DNA of 64,000 nt. Origin: Arthrobacter sp. (GTDB lineage Bacteria > Actinomycetota > Actinomycetes > Actinomycetales > Micrococcaceae). Positions 1 through 10,619 of the stretch are shown here, in pieces. The position numbers were made by a program, and so were the translations under genes. Location: positions 372,001 through 436,000 of the forward strand of contig JAITLQ010000018.1 of NCBI GenBank assembly GCA_031277795.1, written 5' to 3'. How positions within the stretch are numbered: position 1 is the first letter of the stretch; each line of letters starts with the position of its first letter. The notes under the pieces are model-generated. The model did not search any database. It saw only the letters and a program-made list of their open reading frames with translations, and had not been told where the DNA came from.

Positions 1-1529
1 CCGACGCGGCGGAGGCCTCGATCACGGCGGCGCTGCAGGAGGCGGTGGCGGAAGGCAACGGGGTGCACTGGCAATCCGTGACGCTGCGCATCGACGGGCG
101 CAAGGAGCCTGGCCTCGCCTTCGGCTACAAGGTGCAGCTGCCGCCGGAGCGCAACTACGGCCTGTACCTCGTCTACAACCTGAGCCAGGTCCAGGGCACC
201 CTCAACCTAATTCACGGCGTGCTCCTGCTCGGCGGTTCGCTCCTGCTCGTGGTGATCGGCGCGATCGCTTGGTACGTCTCCCGGCGTGCCCTGCAACCGG
301 TGGCGGAGGCGGCGGCCACGGCCGAGCAGCTGGCCCGCGGCGCCCTGGACGAACGCATGCACGTGGAGGGCCAGGACGAGGTGGCGCGCCTCGGCCGCTC
401 CTTCAACCGCATGGCCGATTCCCTCGCCGCGCAGATCGTGCAGCTGGAGACGCTCTCGCAGATGCAGCAGCGCTTCGTCTCCGACGTTTCGCACGAGCTG
501 CGCACGCCCCTCACCACGGTGCGCATGGCGGCCGAGGTGCTCCACGACGCGCGCGATGACTTCGACCCGATCAACCGCCGTTCGGCCGAGCTGCTCTACG
601 ACCAGGTGGAGCGCTTCCAGACCCTGCTCAACGATCTCCTGGAGATCTCGCGTTTCGACGCCGGCGCCGCGGTGCTCGACGCCGGCGAATGGGACCTCAT
701 TCCCGTGGCCAAGCGCGCGATCGAGACCGCCATCCCGCACGCCGAGGCGGCGGGCAGCACGATCGACCTCGTGGCCCCTGACACCCCGGTCGTGGTCGAG
801 ATGGATCCGCGCCGCGTCGAGCGCATCGTGCGCAACCTGGTCATGAACGCCGTGGAGCACGGGGAGGGCCGGCCCATCGAGGTGCGCGTAGCGGGGGACG
901 CCGGCGCTGCGGCCGTGGCCGTGCGGGATCACGGCATCGGCCTGTCGCCGCTCGATGTGGCGCGCGTCTTCGATCGCTTCTGGCGCAAGGACGCGGCCCG
1001 CGCCCGTACCACGGGGGGCTCCGGTCTCGGGCTGTCGATCTCGATGCAGGACGCCCGCCTGCACGGTGGGTGGTTGCAGGCCTGGGGCGAGCCGGGGGAG
1101 GGGTCCGTCTTCAGACTCACCCTGCCGCGCGTGGTGGGGCAGCGCCTCAGCGCATCCCCGCTGCCCTTGGCCGATCCAGTGCCGGGCGCTGCCGCCGAGG
1201 CGGAGGCGGAGGCCGTCGACGCGGACGACACCGAGTGGTTCCCCCGGGTGGCCGAGGTGTTCCAGGAGGCGGAGGTGGTGGGCGAGGCCCAGGCCGAGGA
1301 CGCCGACGAGACGGGTCCGGTGCCTGGCACGCTGCCGCCGGGCCTCGCCGGCGCGTCGGCGCCCACGGGAGCGATGCCGGTGGTGAGCCCCGGGGCCGGC
1401 GCACAGGAGTCTGATACCAAACCCGACGCCGCTCGCCCGGCTCCGGTGCCCGGCGCACCGTCGCCGGAGGCGCCGGGCCCGCAGCACCGCGCCGCCCCGG
1501 AGCGACCGCGTGGAGAGGACAAGGAATGA
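1..1529 (+). CDS. mtrB: MtrB sensor histidine kinase, 3' part (5' end outside window)
   Basis: Membrane histidine kinase that phosphorylates the response regulator MtrA; in actinobacteria the pair controls cell-wall hydrolases, division and osmotic response. The frame is open from base 3, so the gene enters from outside the window; an internal GTG at 45 is not taken as the start. Visible in order (numbering from that GTG): end of the extracellular sensor, a transmembrane helix (about 55-80), HAMP linker, HisKA with the H-box SHELRTPL (phospho-His codon 492-494), an N-box (RNLVMNAVEHG), G1 (DHGIGL), F-box (FDRFWR) and G2 (GGSGLGLS). A tail of about 130 residues rich in Ala, Pro and Glu follows the ATPase domain and is low-complexity. 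The stop overlaps the lpqB start (ATGA), the usual mtrA-mtrB-lpqB order, so mtrA should lie just upstream. Confidence 0.95.
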   Translation, partial: DAAEASITAALQEAVAEGNGVHWQSVTLRIDGRKEPGLAFGYKVQLPPERNYGLYLVYNLSQVQGTLNLIHGVLLLGGSLLLVVIGAIAWYVSRRALQPVAEAAATAEQLARGALDERMHVEGQDEVARLGRSFNRMADSLAAQIVQLETLSQMQQRFVSDVSHELRTPLTTVRMAAEVLHDARDDFDPINRRSAELLYDQVERFQTLLNDLLEISRFDAGAAVLDAGEWDLIPVAKRAIETAIPHAEAAGSTIDLVAPDTPVVVEMDPRRVERIVRNLVMNAVEHGEGRPIEVRVAGDAGAAAVAVRDHGIGLSPLDVARVFDRFWRKDAARARTTGGSGLGLSISMQDARLHGGWLQAWGEPGEGSVFRLTLPRVVGQRLSASPLPLADPVPGAAAEAEAEAVDADDTEWFPRVAEVFQEAEVVGEAQAEDADETGPVPGTLPPGLAGASAPTGAMPVVSPGAGAQESDTKPDAARPAPVPGAPSPEAPGPQHRAAPERPRGEDKE

Positions 1530-3229
1530 ATGGCCTGAGGCGACGCCGCCCGCTTGCCGCCCTGCTCGCCGTCGTGCTCCTCTGGGTGCTCTCCGGGTGT
1601 TCCTCCATCCCCCTCACGGGGCCCGTGGGAGCGATCCCGCAGCCGTCCGTCTCGGACGACGACGAAGCCTCGCTCATCAAGGCCTACGGCCCGGGCGCGG
1701 GCGACGACGCCGCCTCGATCGTGAGCGGCTTCCTCGCCGCCGGGGCCGACTCGAGCGACGATTACTCGGTGGCGCGGCGCTTCCTGACGCCCGAGCTGGC
1801 GCTCTCCTGGAACCCTACGGAGAGTTCGCTCATTGTGGACCAGATGCCCACGCCGACCCCCGTGTCCGGCGACACCGTATGGCGCACCTCGACCAAGGTG
1901 GTCAGGACGATCGACGCCAACGGCGTCAGGGCCGACGCCGACACCGAGCAGGGGCGCACCCTTGACTTCACGCTCAAGCGAGTGGGCGGCGAATGGAGGA
2001 TCTCGTCCGCCGCTGACGGCATCGTGGTCAGGGTGGCCGATTTCGACAGGGTCTTCACGCCCGTGACGCTCTACTTCTACGCTGACGCCGCGGCCAGCAT
2101 CGCCGTGCCTGACCCGCGCTGGATCGCGCGGCGCAAGGGATTGCCCACGGCCGTCGTTGCCGCCCTCATGGACGGGCCGTCGCAGTACCTGCGCGGCGTC
2201 GTGACCTCGGCCTTCCCCGAGGGATCCACCCTCTCCATCACCTCGGTGCCCGTGGAGAACGGGACGGCCACGGTTGACCTTCCGGCGGAACTCGCGAGCC
2301 GGCTCAGCGATCAGGACCGCCGGCTCATGGCCCAGCAGCTGCGCCTGAGCCTGAAGGACGTGAGCCAGGTGCAGGACGTGCAGTTGAGCGTGGATCACAC
2401 CGTGATCGACCTCGGCACGCCGGAGCAACAGCCCCCCACGCCCACCATCGATCCGCAGGTCGACGCGACGCTCGTGGGGCTACACGAGGGCAAGCTCGTC
2501 ACGTCCCAGAACGGCGCCTTCACCGCCGTCCCCGGATCCGCGAACCTGCCGGCCACGCTGCACGCTCCCGCCCTGGCCCTCTCCGGCAGCGGGATCGCGG
2601 TGCTCAATGCGGCCCGCACCCGCCTCCTCGCCGTCGGCGAGGGCGGAAAGGTCAACGAGTTGGCCAGGGGCCGGGACCTCGTGGCGCCCAGCTTCGACGC
2701 GCGCTCCTGGGTCTGGACGGCCTCGAGCGCCTCCCAGGGCGTCATCGCCGCGCGTGCCTCGGGCGGGAAGCAGACCACGTTGAATCCGGACTGGCTCTCG
2801 GCGGTCAAGGTCAGCAGCCTCCGGGTTTCGGTTGACGGCACCCGGCTGGCCATCGTTGGCGTGGAGAACAACACCCCGGTGGTGTTCGTCAGCGGCATCG
2901 TGCGCGACGGCGCGGGGCAGCCCTCTGGCCTCACGACCCCCTTGCGGCTCAAGAGCAGCGTGCGCCCCACCTCGGTGTTGTGGCTTTCCGACTCCCAGCT
3001 CGTGGTGTTCAGGCCCTCCGCGGCCGACATGCTTGCTGTGGAGACGCTCGGTCTGGACGGCAGTACCAGCGGGTGGACCCAGAAGCTGCGCGGGGTGACG
3101 GCGCTGGCCATCCCCGCCGGCAGCGACCAGGCCGTGCTCGGGCAGACGGCGGACGGACTCTACGAGCGCAAGAGCGGCACGTGGGAGCGGCTCGAGCTCG
3201 CCCTCACGGACCCTTCCTACCGCGGCTAG
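1526..3229 (+). CDS. lpqB: Lipoprotein LpqB, GerMN domain, MtrAB accessory protein
   Basis: Exported lipoprotein of 567 aa. The N-terminus has a basic stretch, a hydrophobic helix and the lipobox LSGC with Cys25 as lipidation site. Residues about 180-290 form a GerMN-type domain, and the remainder resembles the beta-propeller-like C-terminal half of LpqB proteins. In mycobacteria LpqB interacts with the extracellular part of MtrB and modulates MtrA phosphorylation; that role is inferred here from family and context. ATG overlaps the mtrB stop by four bases, indicating translational coupling. After its stop there are about 145 bp before the comF-like gene with no clear hairpin terminator. Length is normal for the family. 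Confidence 0.95.
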   Translation: MNGLRRRRPLAALLAVVLLWVLSGCSSIPLTGPVGAIPQPSVSDDDEASLIKAYGPGAGDDAASIVSGFLAAGADSSDDYSVARRFLTPELALSWNPTESSLIVDQMPTPTPVSGDTVWRTSTKVVRTIDANGVRADADTEQGRTLDFTLKRVGGEWRISSAADGIVVRVADFDRVFTPVTLYFYADAAASIAVPDPRWIARRKGLPTAVVAALMDGPSQYLRGVVTSAFPEGSTLSITSVPVENGTATVDLPAELASRLSDQDRRLMAQQLRLSLKDVSQVQDVQLSVDHTVIDLGTPEQQPPTPTIDPQVDATLVGLHEGKLVTSQNGAFTAVPGSANLPATLHAPALALSGSGIAVLNAARTRLLAVGEGGKVNELARGRDLVAPSFDARSWVWTASSASQGVIAARASGGKQTTLNPDWLSAVKVSSLRVSVDGTRLAIVGVENNTPVVFVSGIVRDGAGQPSGLTTPLRLKSSVRPTSVLWLSDSQLVVFRPSAADMLAVETLGLDGSTSGWTQKLRGVTALAIPAGSDQAVLGQTADGLYERKSGTWERLELALTDPSYRG

Positions 3230-3374
3230 GCCCGGTTAGCGGCGGGTCGGCGCGCCCGCTCGCCCGTGCGCCCCTCACTCGCGCGCCCCTCACAGGGGTG
3301 CGCGGCGCGGCGCGGCGTCCAGGGCCGGCCGGTGTCCGGTCGTGCTCGGCGCCGGAGTAGGGGAGGCTGTCGGC

Positions 3375-4226
3375 ATGACGCGGCCACCCAGCACCAGGTC
3401 GGCCACGAGGCTGGCCGACCTGGCCGACCTGGCCGATCGGGGCTGGTACTCGCGCGCCGGCCGGTGGGCCAGGGAGGCGTGGCTCGGCTGCGGTCGGATT
3501 CTCTTCCCCGCCAGCTGCACCGTGTGTGGCGCGGCGGGCGATGCCTTGTGTCCCGGCTGCTCGGCCGAGGCGCTGCGTGCCGTGGCCCGGCCCCGGATCG
3601 TGGACGACCTCGCGGGCCTTGACGTCCTCGCGCCCACCCGCTTCGCCCCCGTCGCCTCGGCCGGAGCCTACGGCGGCGCGCTGGCTGGGGCGCTGCTGGA
3701 GGCCAAGCGCGCCCACGGGCGGCCGCTGCTCGCGCGTTTTGGCCCCGCGCTCTCGCGCTCGCTGCGCCTGGCCGCCTCGCAGCGCCCGCCGGCGCCGCAC
3801 GGGAGCGAGGTGTGGGTGATCCCGGTCCCGGCCAGCGCACCGTCGCTGCGGCGGCGCGGCTTCTGGCCGATCGGCGAGCTCCTCGCCGTGGCGAGGCTGC
3901 CGCCGGGCACGCGCCGCGTCGACGCCCTGGCGTGGGTGCCCCAGCTACGCAGGCGGGGACGGGCGCTGGCCGCCCTGCGTCTCGGGAGCTCAAGCCAAAA
4001 GTCACGGGGCCGGAGGGGCAGGGCTGCCGCCGTCAGAGGGAGCGTGAAACCGCGCCCCGGGGTAGACCCCCGCGGCGCGGGCGTGCTTCTGGTGGACGAC
4101 GTCTTCACCTCCGGCGCCACGCTGGCGGAGTGCGCGAGGGTGCTGCGCCGGGCGGGCGCACACGTGCTCGGCGCAGCGGTGGTGGCCCACGTGCCCGCCC
4201 CGAACCCGCATTGCGCCGATGGCTGA
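3375..4226 (+). CDS. ComF family phosphoribosyltransferase-like protein
   Basis: Protein of 283 aa with ComF/GntX architecture. Near residue 50 there is a four-cysteine zinc-ribbon motif (CTVCGAAGDALCPGC), and near the C-terminus a PRTase PRPP-binding loop (VLLVDDVFTSGATL). ComF proteins are cytoplasmic; the founding member supports DNA uptake in Bacillus, while in actinobacteria the role is unknown and no competence genes are seen nearby. The ATG at 3375 was chosen because a GGGGAGG Shine-Dalgarno element lies 8-9 bases upstream; the frame is open further upstream, from 3342. The gene sits between lpqB and hpf, the common actinobacterial order lpqB-comF-hpf-secA. Region 3950-4060 encodes a basic, low-complexity insertion (RRGRAL to RRGRAAAV) before the PRPP loop. 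Confidence 0.88.
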   Translation: MTRPPSTRSATRLADLADLADRGWYSRAGRWAREAWLGCGRILFPASCTVCGAAGDALCPGCSAEALRAVARPRIVDDLAGLDVLAPTRFAPVASAGAYGGALAGALLEAKRAHGRPLLARFGPALSRSLRLAASQRPPAPHGSEVWVIPVPASAPSLRRRGFWPIGELLAVARLPPGTRRVDALAWVPQLRRRGRALAALRLGSSSQKSRGRRGRAAAVRGSVKPRPGVDPRGAGVLLVDDVFTSGATLAECARVLRRAGAHVLGAAVVAHVPAPNPHCADG

Positions 4227-4271
4227 ACACACTTCTTCGGATTGGCTCTTCTGCCCCGGGCCGGGGCGGGC

Positions 4272-4277
4272 TACGGT
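4272..4277 (+). promoter_or_regulatory. Candidate -10 box upstream of hpf
   Basis: TACGGT fits the actinobacterial TANNNT -10 pattern. It ends five bases before an in-frame ATG (4283) and 104 bases before the start preferred for hpf (4382). Transcription would begin close to 4283, giving hpf a leader of about 100 nt, or a leaderless longer form if the first ATG were used. No good -35 box is visible. Confidence 0.35.
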
Positions 4278-4381
4278 GAGTCATGGGCATTCCCACGAGA
4301 GGGACCCATCGTCCGAAGGGCGCGGGTCTTGCAGATTCAGCACCCGCCGGACGCGCCATCGTCAAGGACGAGGAGGATGTC

Positions 4382-5059
4382 ATGGATCTGAACGTCAGCG
4401 GTCGCAACGTGACCATCACGGAGCGTTTCCAGGACTACACGGCCGATCGGATCGCCAAGGTGGAGGCCCTGGCCCCCAAGGTTCAACGCGTGGAGGTCAA
4501 GGTCTCGAGGGACGCGCACGCGCGGACCGCCGCTTCCCAGGTCACGGTGGAGATCACGGTGCTCGGTTCCGGGCCCGCCATCCGCGCCGAGGCCAGGGCT
4601 GCGGACAAGTTCTCCGCCTTCGACCTGACGTTCGCCAAGCTTCTCGAGCGCTTGCGCAGGGCGAGGGACCGCCAGAAGGTTCACCACGGGCGCCACATCC
4701 CACAAAAGGTCCACGACGCTACGGGCACGCTGCCCGTAGCCGGCTCGGCCGTCACCCTCGCAGAGCAGGTGCTCGAGGAACAGCGCGAGCGCGACGCGGC
4801 GGGGGTCCTGGAGACGCCGGTCGAGATCAGGACGAAGTCGTTTCCCGCCCTGTCGATGAGCGTGGATGACGCGGTGGACAACATGGAATTGGTCGGTCAC
4901 CCCTTCTACCTCTTCATCGACGAGGCCACGGCTCGCCCGTCGGTCGTCTACCGGCGCAAGGGCTGGTCCTACGGCATCATTCAGCTCAACGATGCCGACC
5001 TGGACGCCGCCCCGGCCGTGAGCGGCTACCGCGGGGCGGAGCCCGCTCCGGCGGAGTAG
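4382..5059 (+). CDS. hpf: Ribosome hibernation-promoting factor, long form
   Basis: Long-form HPF (225 aa from the chosen start) that binds the 30S subunit and dimerises ribosomes into inactive 100S particles in stationary phase or stress. The N-terminal domain begins [20 protein letters not shown] and carries the basic [12 protein letters not shown] patch; the C-terminal dimerisation domain ends with the typical [14 protein letters not shown] and [15 protein letters not shown] segments. ATG 4382 is preceded by AGGAGG at 4371-4376 (five-base spacing) and matches family N-termini; an in-frame ATG at 4283 would add 33 residues with no family resemblance. It is followed by a strong hairpin and then secA, the conserved actinobacterial context. 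Confidence 0.93.
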   Translation: MDLNVSGRNVTITERFQDYTADRIAKVEALAPKVQRVEVKVSRDAHARTAASQVTVEITVLGSGPAIRAEARAADKFSAFDLTFAKLLERLRRARDRQKVHHGRHIPQKVHDATGTLPVAGSAVTLAEQVLEEQRERDAAGVLETPVEIRTKSFPALSMSVDDAVDNMELVGHPFYLFIDEATARPSVVYRRKGWSYGIIQLNDADLDAAPAVSGYRGAEPAPAE

Positions 5060-5103
5060 CAGGGGCATCGGGGCGGAGAGCCCCGACGCACAGCAGGTCC
5101 TCA

Positions 5104-5138
5104 GGCGGGGCCGGGAGCGTGTCGCTCCCGGCCCCGCC
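5104..5138. terminator. Hairpin terminator after hpf
   Basis: Perfect 16-bp stem (GGCGGGGCCGGGAGCG paired with its complement at 5123-5138) with a three-base loop. It has no T tract, as is common for actinobacterial terminators. Confidence 0.7.
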
Positions 5139-5310
5139 GCGTGGGGCCGACGGCCCCGGGTGGCGCCCCGCCCGGCCGCGCGGGGGCGGGACGCGGCCAC
5201 CCCACCCGGCCGAGCTGGCACGCAACCCAACCGCCCCGGCCGCCCCGCGCCGTCGGGCAACGGGGCGTCCTCTGAAGACGCCACGGGCGTGAGCGGGGCG
5301 CCCGATGTGC

Positions 5311-5337
5311 TTGCCAGGGCGCGCCTGCACGTAGACT
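5311..5337 (+). promoter_or_regulatory. Candidate secA promoter
   Basis: TTGCCA (-35, 5311-5316) and TAGACT (-10, 5332-5337), spacer 15 bp, about 50 bases upstream of the secA start. The spacer is short for a sigma-70-type promoter, so this is tentative. Confidence 0.4.
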
Positions 5338-5387
5338 GCTGGACGGGTCGAGCGGCCCATGTACGTTTCAGACGGGAGAGAAGCCAC

Positions 5388-8066
<2,679 letters not shown>

Positions 8067-8089
8067 GCGCCGCTCCCGTCAGGGGAGGA

Positions 8090-8136
8090 GGGCGGCGTCG
8101 GTCGCGGACGGTTCTCGTCCGTGACCGGCGCCGCCC
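8090..8136. terminator. Bidirectional hairpin between secA and the Rv3235-family gene
   Basis: 21-base arms (8090-8110 and 8116-8136) with one G-U pair and one mismatch, loop GTTCT. It separates two converging genes and can stop transcription from both sides. Confidence 0.75.
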
Positions 8137-8144
8137 TTCGTGCA

Positions 8145-8750
8145 TCATCCGATCTCGATCTCCACGCAGAGCCAGCGGCCGCGCTGCCGCTCGAGCCTGA
8201 AGCACAGGGCCCGCACGCGCTGCGGTGAGCTCAGCGTGCACGTGGCCTCGCAGGCCAGCTCCGTCACCGCCTGCACGTGGCAGGAGAGCATCCGCAGCTC
8301 ACCCGGGTCCGGGCACAGCCTGGCGGCGAGCCTGGCCTCGCGTTCCCATCTGACGCGACGCTCGACCTTGCGGTAGCACTCGAGGTCGAGGTGATGGCCC
8401 AGCTGCTGGACGGTGCGCTGCCCGCGCAGGGCCTCGGCCACGGCGAGGCCAACGAGCCGCGCCGCGTGGTGGGCGCCGCCGGCCTCCTGCTCGGTTGCCG
8501 CGGGGGCCGCGCCCCGCGGAACGAAGGCCAACGGCGGCGGTGCCTCGTCGCTGGAGCCCGCGCGCGGGTGCCTCGGCGGTGCCGGCGTGCGTGGCGCGGA
8601 GGGACAACGTAGGGCGCGCCGGGGAATGGCCCATGCTGGCGTCGTGCCGTGCGAGTGCGGGGGGAGGGCCGTGCTGGGCGCCGGCTCTTGTGGATGCCGG
8701 GGTTCGAGGGGCGCGGGCGCTGAGGCCCGCGCCGCTGCCGAGCGATGCAT
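8145..8750 (-). CDS. Rv3235-family protein, function unknown
   Basis: Small protein (201 aa from the chosen start). The N-terminal 80 residues are Ala/Pro/Arg-rich and low-complexity. The C-terminal half (from about AARLVGLAVAEALRG) is a compact alpha/beta domain with conserved-looking strands (VQAVTELACEATCTL, RALCFRLERQRGRWLCVEIEIG), matching mycobacterial Rv3235-type proteins, whose function is not known. ATG at 8750 is chosen because AAGGAG precedes it by about seven bases; an upstream in-frame ATG at 8780 lacks a good site. It lies downstream of the LysM membrane protein on the same strand and converges on secA, a neighbourhood seen in other actinobacteria. The family name is from recognition of the C-terminal domain and context, so moderately sure. 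Confidence 0.7.
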   Translation of the reverse strand: MHRSAAARASAPAPLEPRHPQEPAPSTALPPHSHGTTPAWAIPRRALRCPSAPRTPAPPRHPRAGSSDEAPPPLAFVPRGAAPAATEQEAGGAHHAARLVGLAVAEALRGQRTVQQLGHHLDLECYRKVERRVRWEREARLAARLCPDPGELRMLSCHVQAVTELACEATCTLSSPQRVRALCFRLERQRGRWLCVEIEIG

Positions 8751-8862
8751 GGGTGCTCCTTGAGTCCTGGGGTGAGTCATGAGGTGAGTCCTGGGCGGCC
8801 GCGGCCGACGATGTCGTCGGCGACGCCGTCACGGGGGTGGGGGATGGGGGAGGCCGCGGCGA

Positions 8863-9825
8863 CTACCGCGGGATGAAGAGGCGGGTGCCGACGGCGATCA
8901 GATCCGGATCCGCGCCGATGACGTCGGCGTTGAGCCGATACCACCGCGGCCACTCGGCGGCGATATCCTCCGCGTCTGCCCCCGGGCCGAGGCGATCCCG
9001 GGCCAGCGACCACAGGGAGTCTCCGGGTGCCACGACGACGACCTCGCTCGCGCCACTCCCGCCCCAGGCCCGGCCGAGCGGTGCCGGCTCGCGCCGCGGC
9101 AGGAAGCCGCCGGCCGCCGGTTGCTGACTCGTCGAGTCCGAGCCGGCGGCAGGCCGATCCGCTGTCGCGTCCGCGCCGACGGACGGCTCCGGCCCGGTAG
9201 TGCGCGGCGCGGAGACGGACGAGGGGGTCGGATCCGGCGCCGGTTCCCGCGTGGGAGCGGGGGCCGTGCGCGGCAGTGAGGGGGACGCCGAGGGGGTCGG
9301 GCTCGCGGCAGGCGGATCCACGAGGGCTGGCGCGGTGACATCCGGGGCGGGAGTGGCGCTCGGGGTCGCCGGGACACCCTGCCCCGTGGGCCACGCCCCG
9401 TCGGGGGCCGGCGACGCTGCGGCGCTCGGGGTCGCAGGCGGCGCCGCCTGCTCGGTGGGCCACAGCGGCGAGGGGGCCCGCTGTGAGGAGGCCAGCGACG
9501 GCGCGGGGGAGCCCTGGCTCGCGCTGGCGAGGGGCGCGGCGAGGAGACCGAGCAGCGCCGACAGCCCGAGGATGCGCAGGCCGCGGCCGGCCAGGGCGGA
9601 AGCGCGGGTGGCCGCCCGGCCCGTCCCGCGTGCGATGAGGAGGCAGGCCGCCGTGCCAAGGCTGAGCGCCCACCAGGCGCCGCCGTACGCGGTGGCGACG
9701 AGCGCGATCAGCGCGCACACGGCGCCGCTGAGCCCCGGGGGCCGCTCGCCGAGGGAGAACCACCACGGGGCGGCGGCGGCCAAGAGGAGGCGAGCCGCCC
9801 ACAGCGTCCACCGGGAACCCTTCAT
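8863..9825 (-). CDS. Membrane protein with C-terminal LysM domain
   Basis: 320-aa protein. The first 105 residues hold three or four hydrophobic segments (around 8-25, 31-50, 52-66 and 84-100), followed by about 150 residues of Pro/Ser/Ala/Thr-rich linker and a C-terminal LysM-like module (PGDSLWSLARDRLG to VGTRLFIPR, residues about 266-320). LysM binds N-acetylglucosamine polymers, so the protein probably tethers the membrane to peptidoglycan or assists envelope assembly. No enzymatic domain is visible. ATG 9825 has AGGAG about eight bases upstream. It reads towards the Rv3235-family gene (about 110 bp apart) and is divergent from the gene at 9921. The exact role is unknown. Confidence 0.75.
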   Translation of the reverse strand: MKGSRWTLWAARLLLAAAAPWWFSLGERPPGLSGAVCALIALVATAYGGAWWALSLGTAACLLIARGTGRAATRASALAGRGLRILGLSALLGLLAAPLASASQGSPAPSLASSQRAPSPLWPTEQAAPPATPSAAASPAPDGAWPTGQGVPATPSATPAPDVTAPALVDPPAASPTPSASPSLPRTAPAPTREPAPDPTPSSVSAPRTTGPEPSVGADATADRPAAGSDSTSQQPAAGGFLPRREPAPLGRAWGGSGASEVVVVAPGDSLWSLARDRLGPGADAEDIAAEWPRWYRLNADVIGADPDLIAVGTRLFIPR

Positions 9826-9908
9826 GACCCCACTCCTTTTTGATGCGATTTGCTAGCATTTAATGTGGATCAGCAAGTGTTGTCCTTCCTTGGTGGGCTG
9901 TCAAGACC

Positions 9909-9914
9909 TAGGAT
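9909..9914 (+). promoter_or_regulatory. -10 box, leaderless start of the gene at 9921
   Basis: TAGGAT lies exactly six bases before the ATG at 9921, with no Shine-Dalgarno element between. Transcription should begin at or next to the A of the start codon. Confidence 0.55.
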
Positions 9915-9920
9915 GCCCGG

Positions 9921-10520
9921 ATGAGATTCGATGACCTGTTCGCCGACCTCGAGGCGCAGGCGGCGGCGCTGGCCCAGCGCGAGCTGTGGGACGAGGCGCA
10001 TTCCCTGGCGCGTGCCGAGCTGGGGCGCCTCGAGCTTGGCGATCGCCTGCTGGGGGCCGCCGCCTGGCGACTGCGGCTCGCGGGCGGGCACGGCTGCGCC
10101 GGCCGGCTCGCGCGCGTCGAGGCGGATTGCCTGGTTGTCGATCGGCCGGCGAGCCAGTGGTGCGTTCCGCTGGCCGCGGTGCGCTCGGCGACGCCGCTGG
10201 GCACCGGACGCCAGGTCCCGGTCGCCGCGCAGGGCTCCGCACAGGTCGCCGCGCAGGGCGCCGCTCCGGGTACCCAGCCGCCCGGGGCGCGGCAGGCGGA
10301 GCGCGGCTCGACCACGCTGAGGGCTCTCCTGCGCAGGGCGTCGAGGCACCGGCCCCTCCTGCGGGTGCTGCTCGACGACGGCTCGGCGTGCTGCGGCCGG
10401 CTCGTGCAGGTGGGCCTGGACCACGCCGAACTGCGCGGGGACGAGGGAGTCCTCCTCGTGGGCCTGGGCGGCGTGAGCGCCTGGGAGCTCGGCCCTCACC
10501 CCGCCGAGGGTGCGGCGTGA
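9921..10520 (+). CDS. Conserved-looking protein with internal duplication, function unknown
   Basis: I do not recognise this 199-aa protein. Residues 1-45 are helical and charged. Two segments resemble each other: about 50-89 (LRLAGGHGCAGRLARVEADC then VPLAAV) and about 147-187 (LRVLLDDGSACCGRLVQVG then LVGLGGV). Both share a pattern of beta-strand, (G/D)G..C.GRL..V, strand, and hydrophobic residue before a turn, suggesting two copies of a small beta-barrel fold joined by an Ala/Gln/Gly-rich linker (100-130). No signal peptide or membrane segment is seen. It is followed, 99 bp downstream, by the CpaB-like and CpaE-like genes on the same strand, so it may belong with them. It seems to be transcribed without a leader (box at 9909-9914). 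Confidence 0.7.
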   Translation: MRFDDLFADLEAQAAALAQRELWDEAHSLARAELGRLELGDRLLGAAAWRLRLAGGHGCAGRLARVEADCLVVDRPASQWCVPLAAVRSATPLGTGRQVPVAAQGSAQVAAQGAAPGTQPPGARQAERGSTTLRALLRRASRHRPLLRVLLDDGSACCGRLVQVGLDHAELRGDEGVLLVGLGGVSAWELGPHPAEGAA

Positions 10521-10619
10521 TGTCCACAGTGCGCTGCCCCGCCCTTGCGCGGGCGAGCGGACTGCGGGAGGCTCTGACGACGCCGCGCGGCGTGGGGCGC
10601 GGGCGCGAGAGGGGGCCAC

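Larger units (their letters stand above)
5060..5387. other. hpf-secA intergenic region
   Basis: This 328-bp stretch carries a small hairpin at 5068-5086, the strong hairpin at 5104-5138, a GC-rich segment with no recognisable gene, and a candidate secA promoter at 5311-5337. The secA frame is open back to 5160, but the encoded residues are Pro/Arg/Ala-rich and unlike any SecA, so it is treated as non-coding. Confidence 0.6.

Noticed and set aside
3375-4226. ComF-like gene as evidence for natural competence
   Set aside because: No comEA, comEC or pilus assembly genes in the window; comF-like genes are widespread without known competence.
5160-5387. N-terminal extension of SecA by 76 residues
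   Set aside because: Pro/Arg-rich, unlike SecA, and lies over the hpf terminator and the candidate secA promoter; GTG 5388 has a ribosome-binding site.
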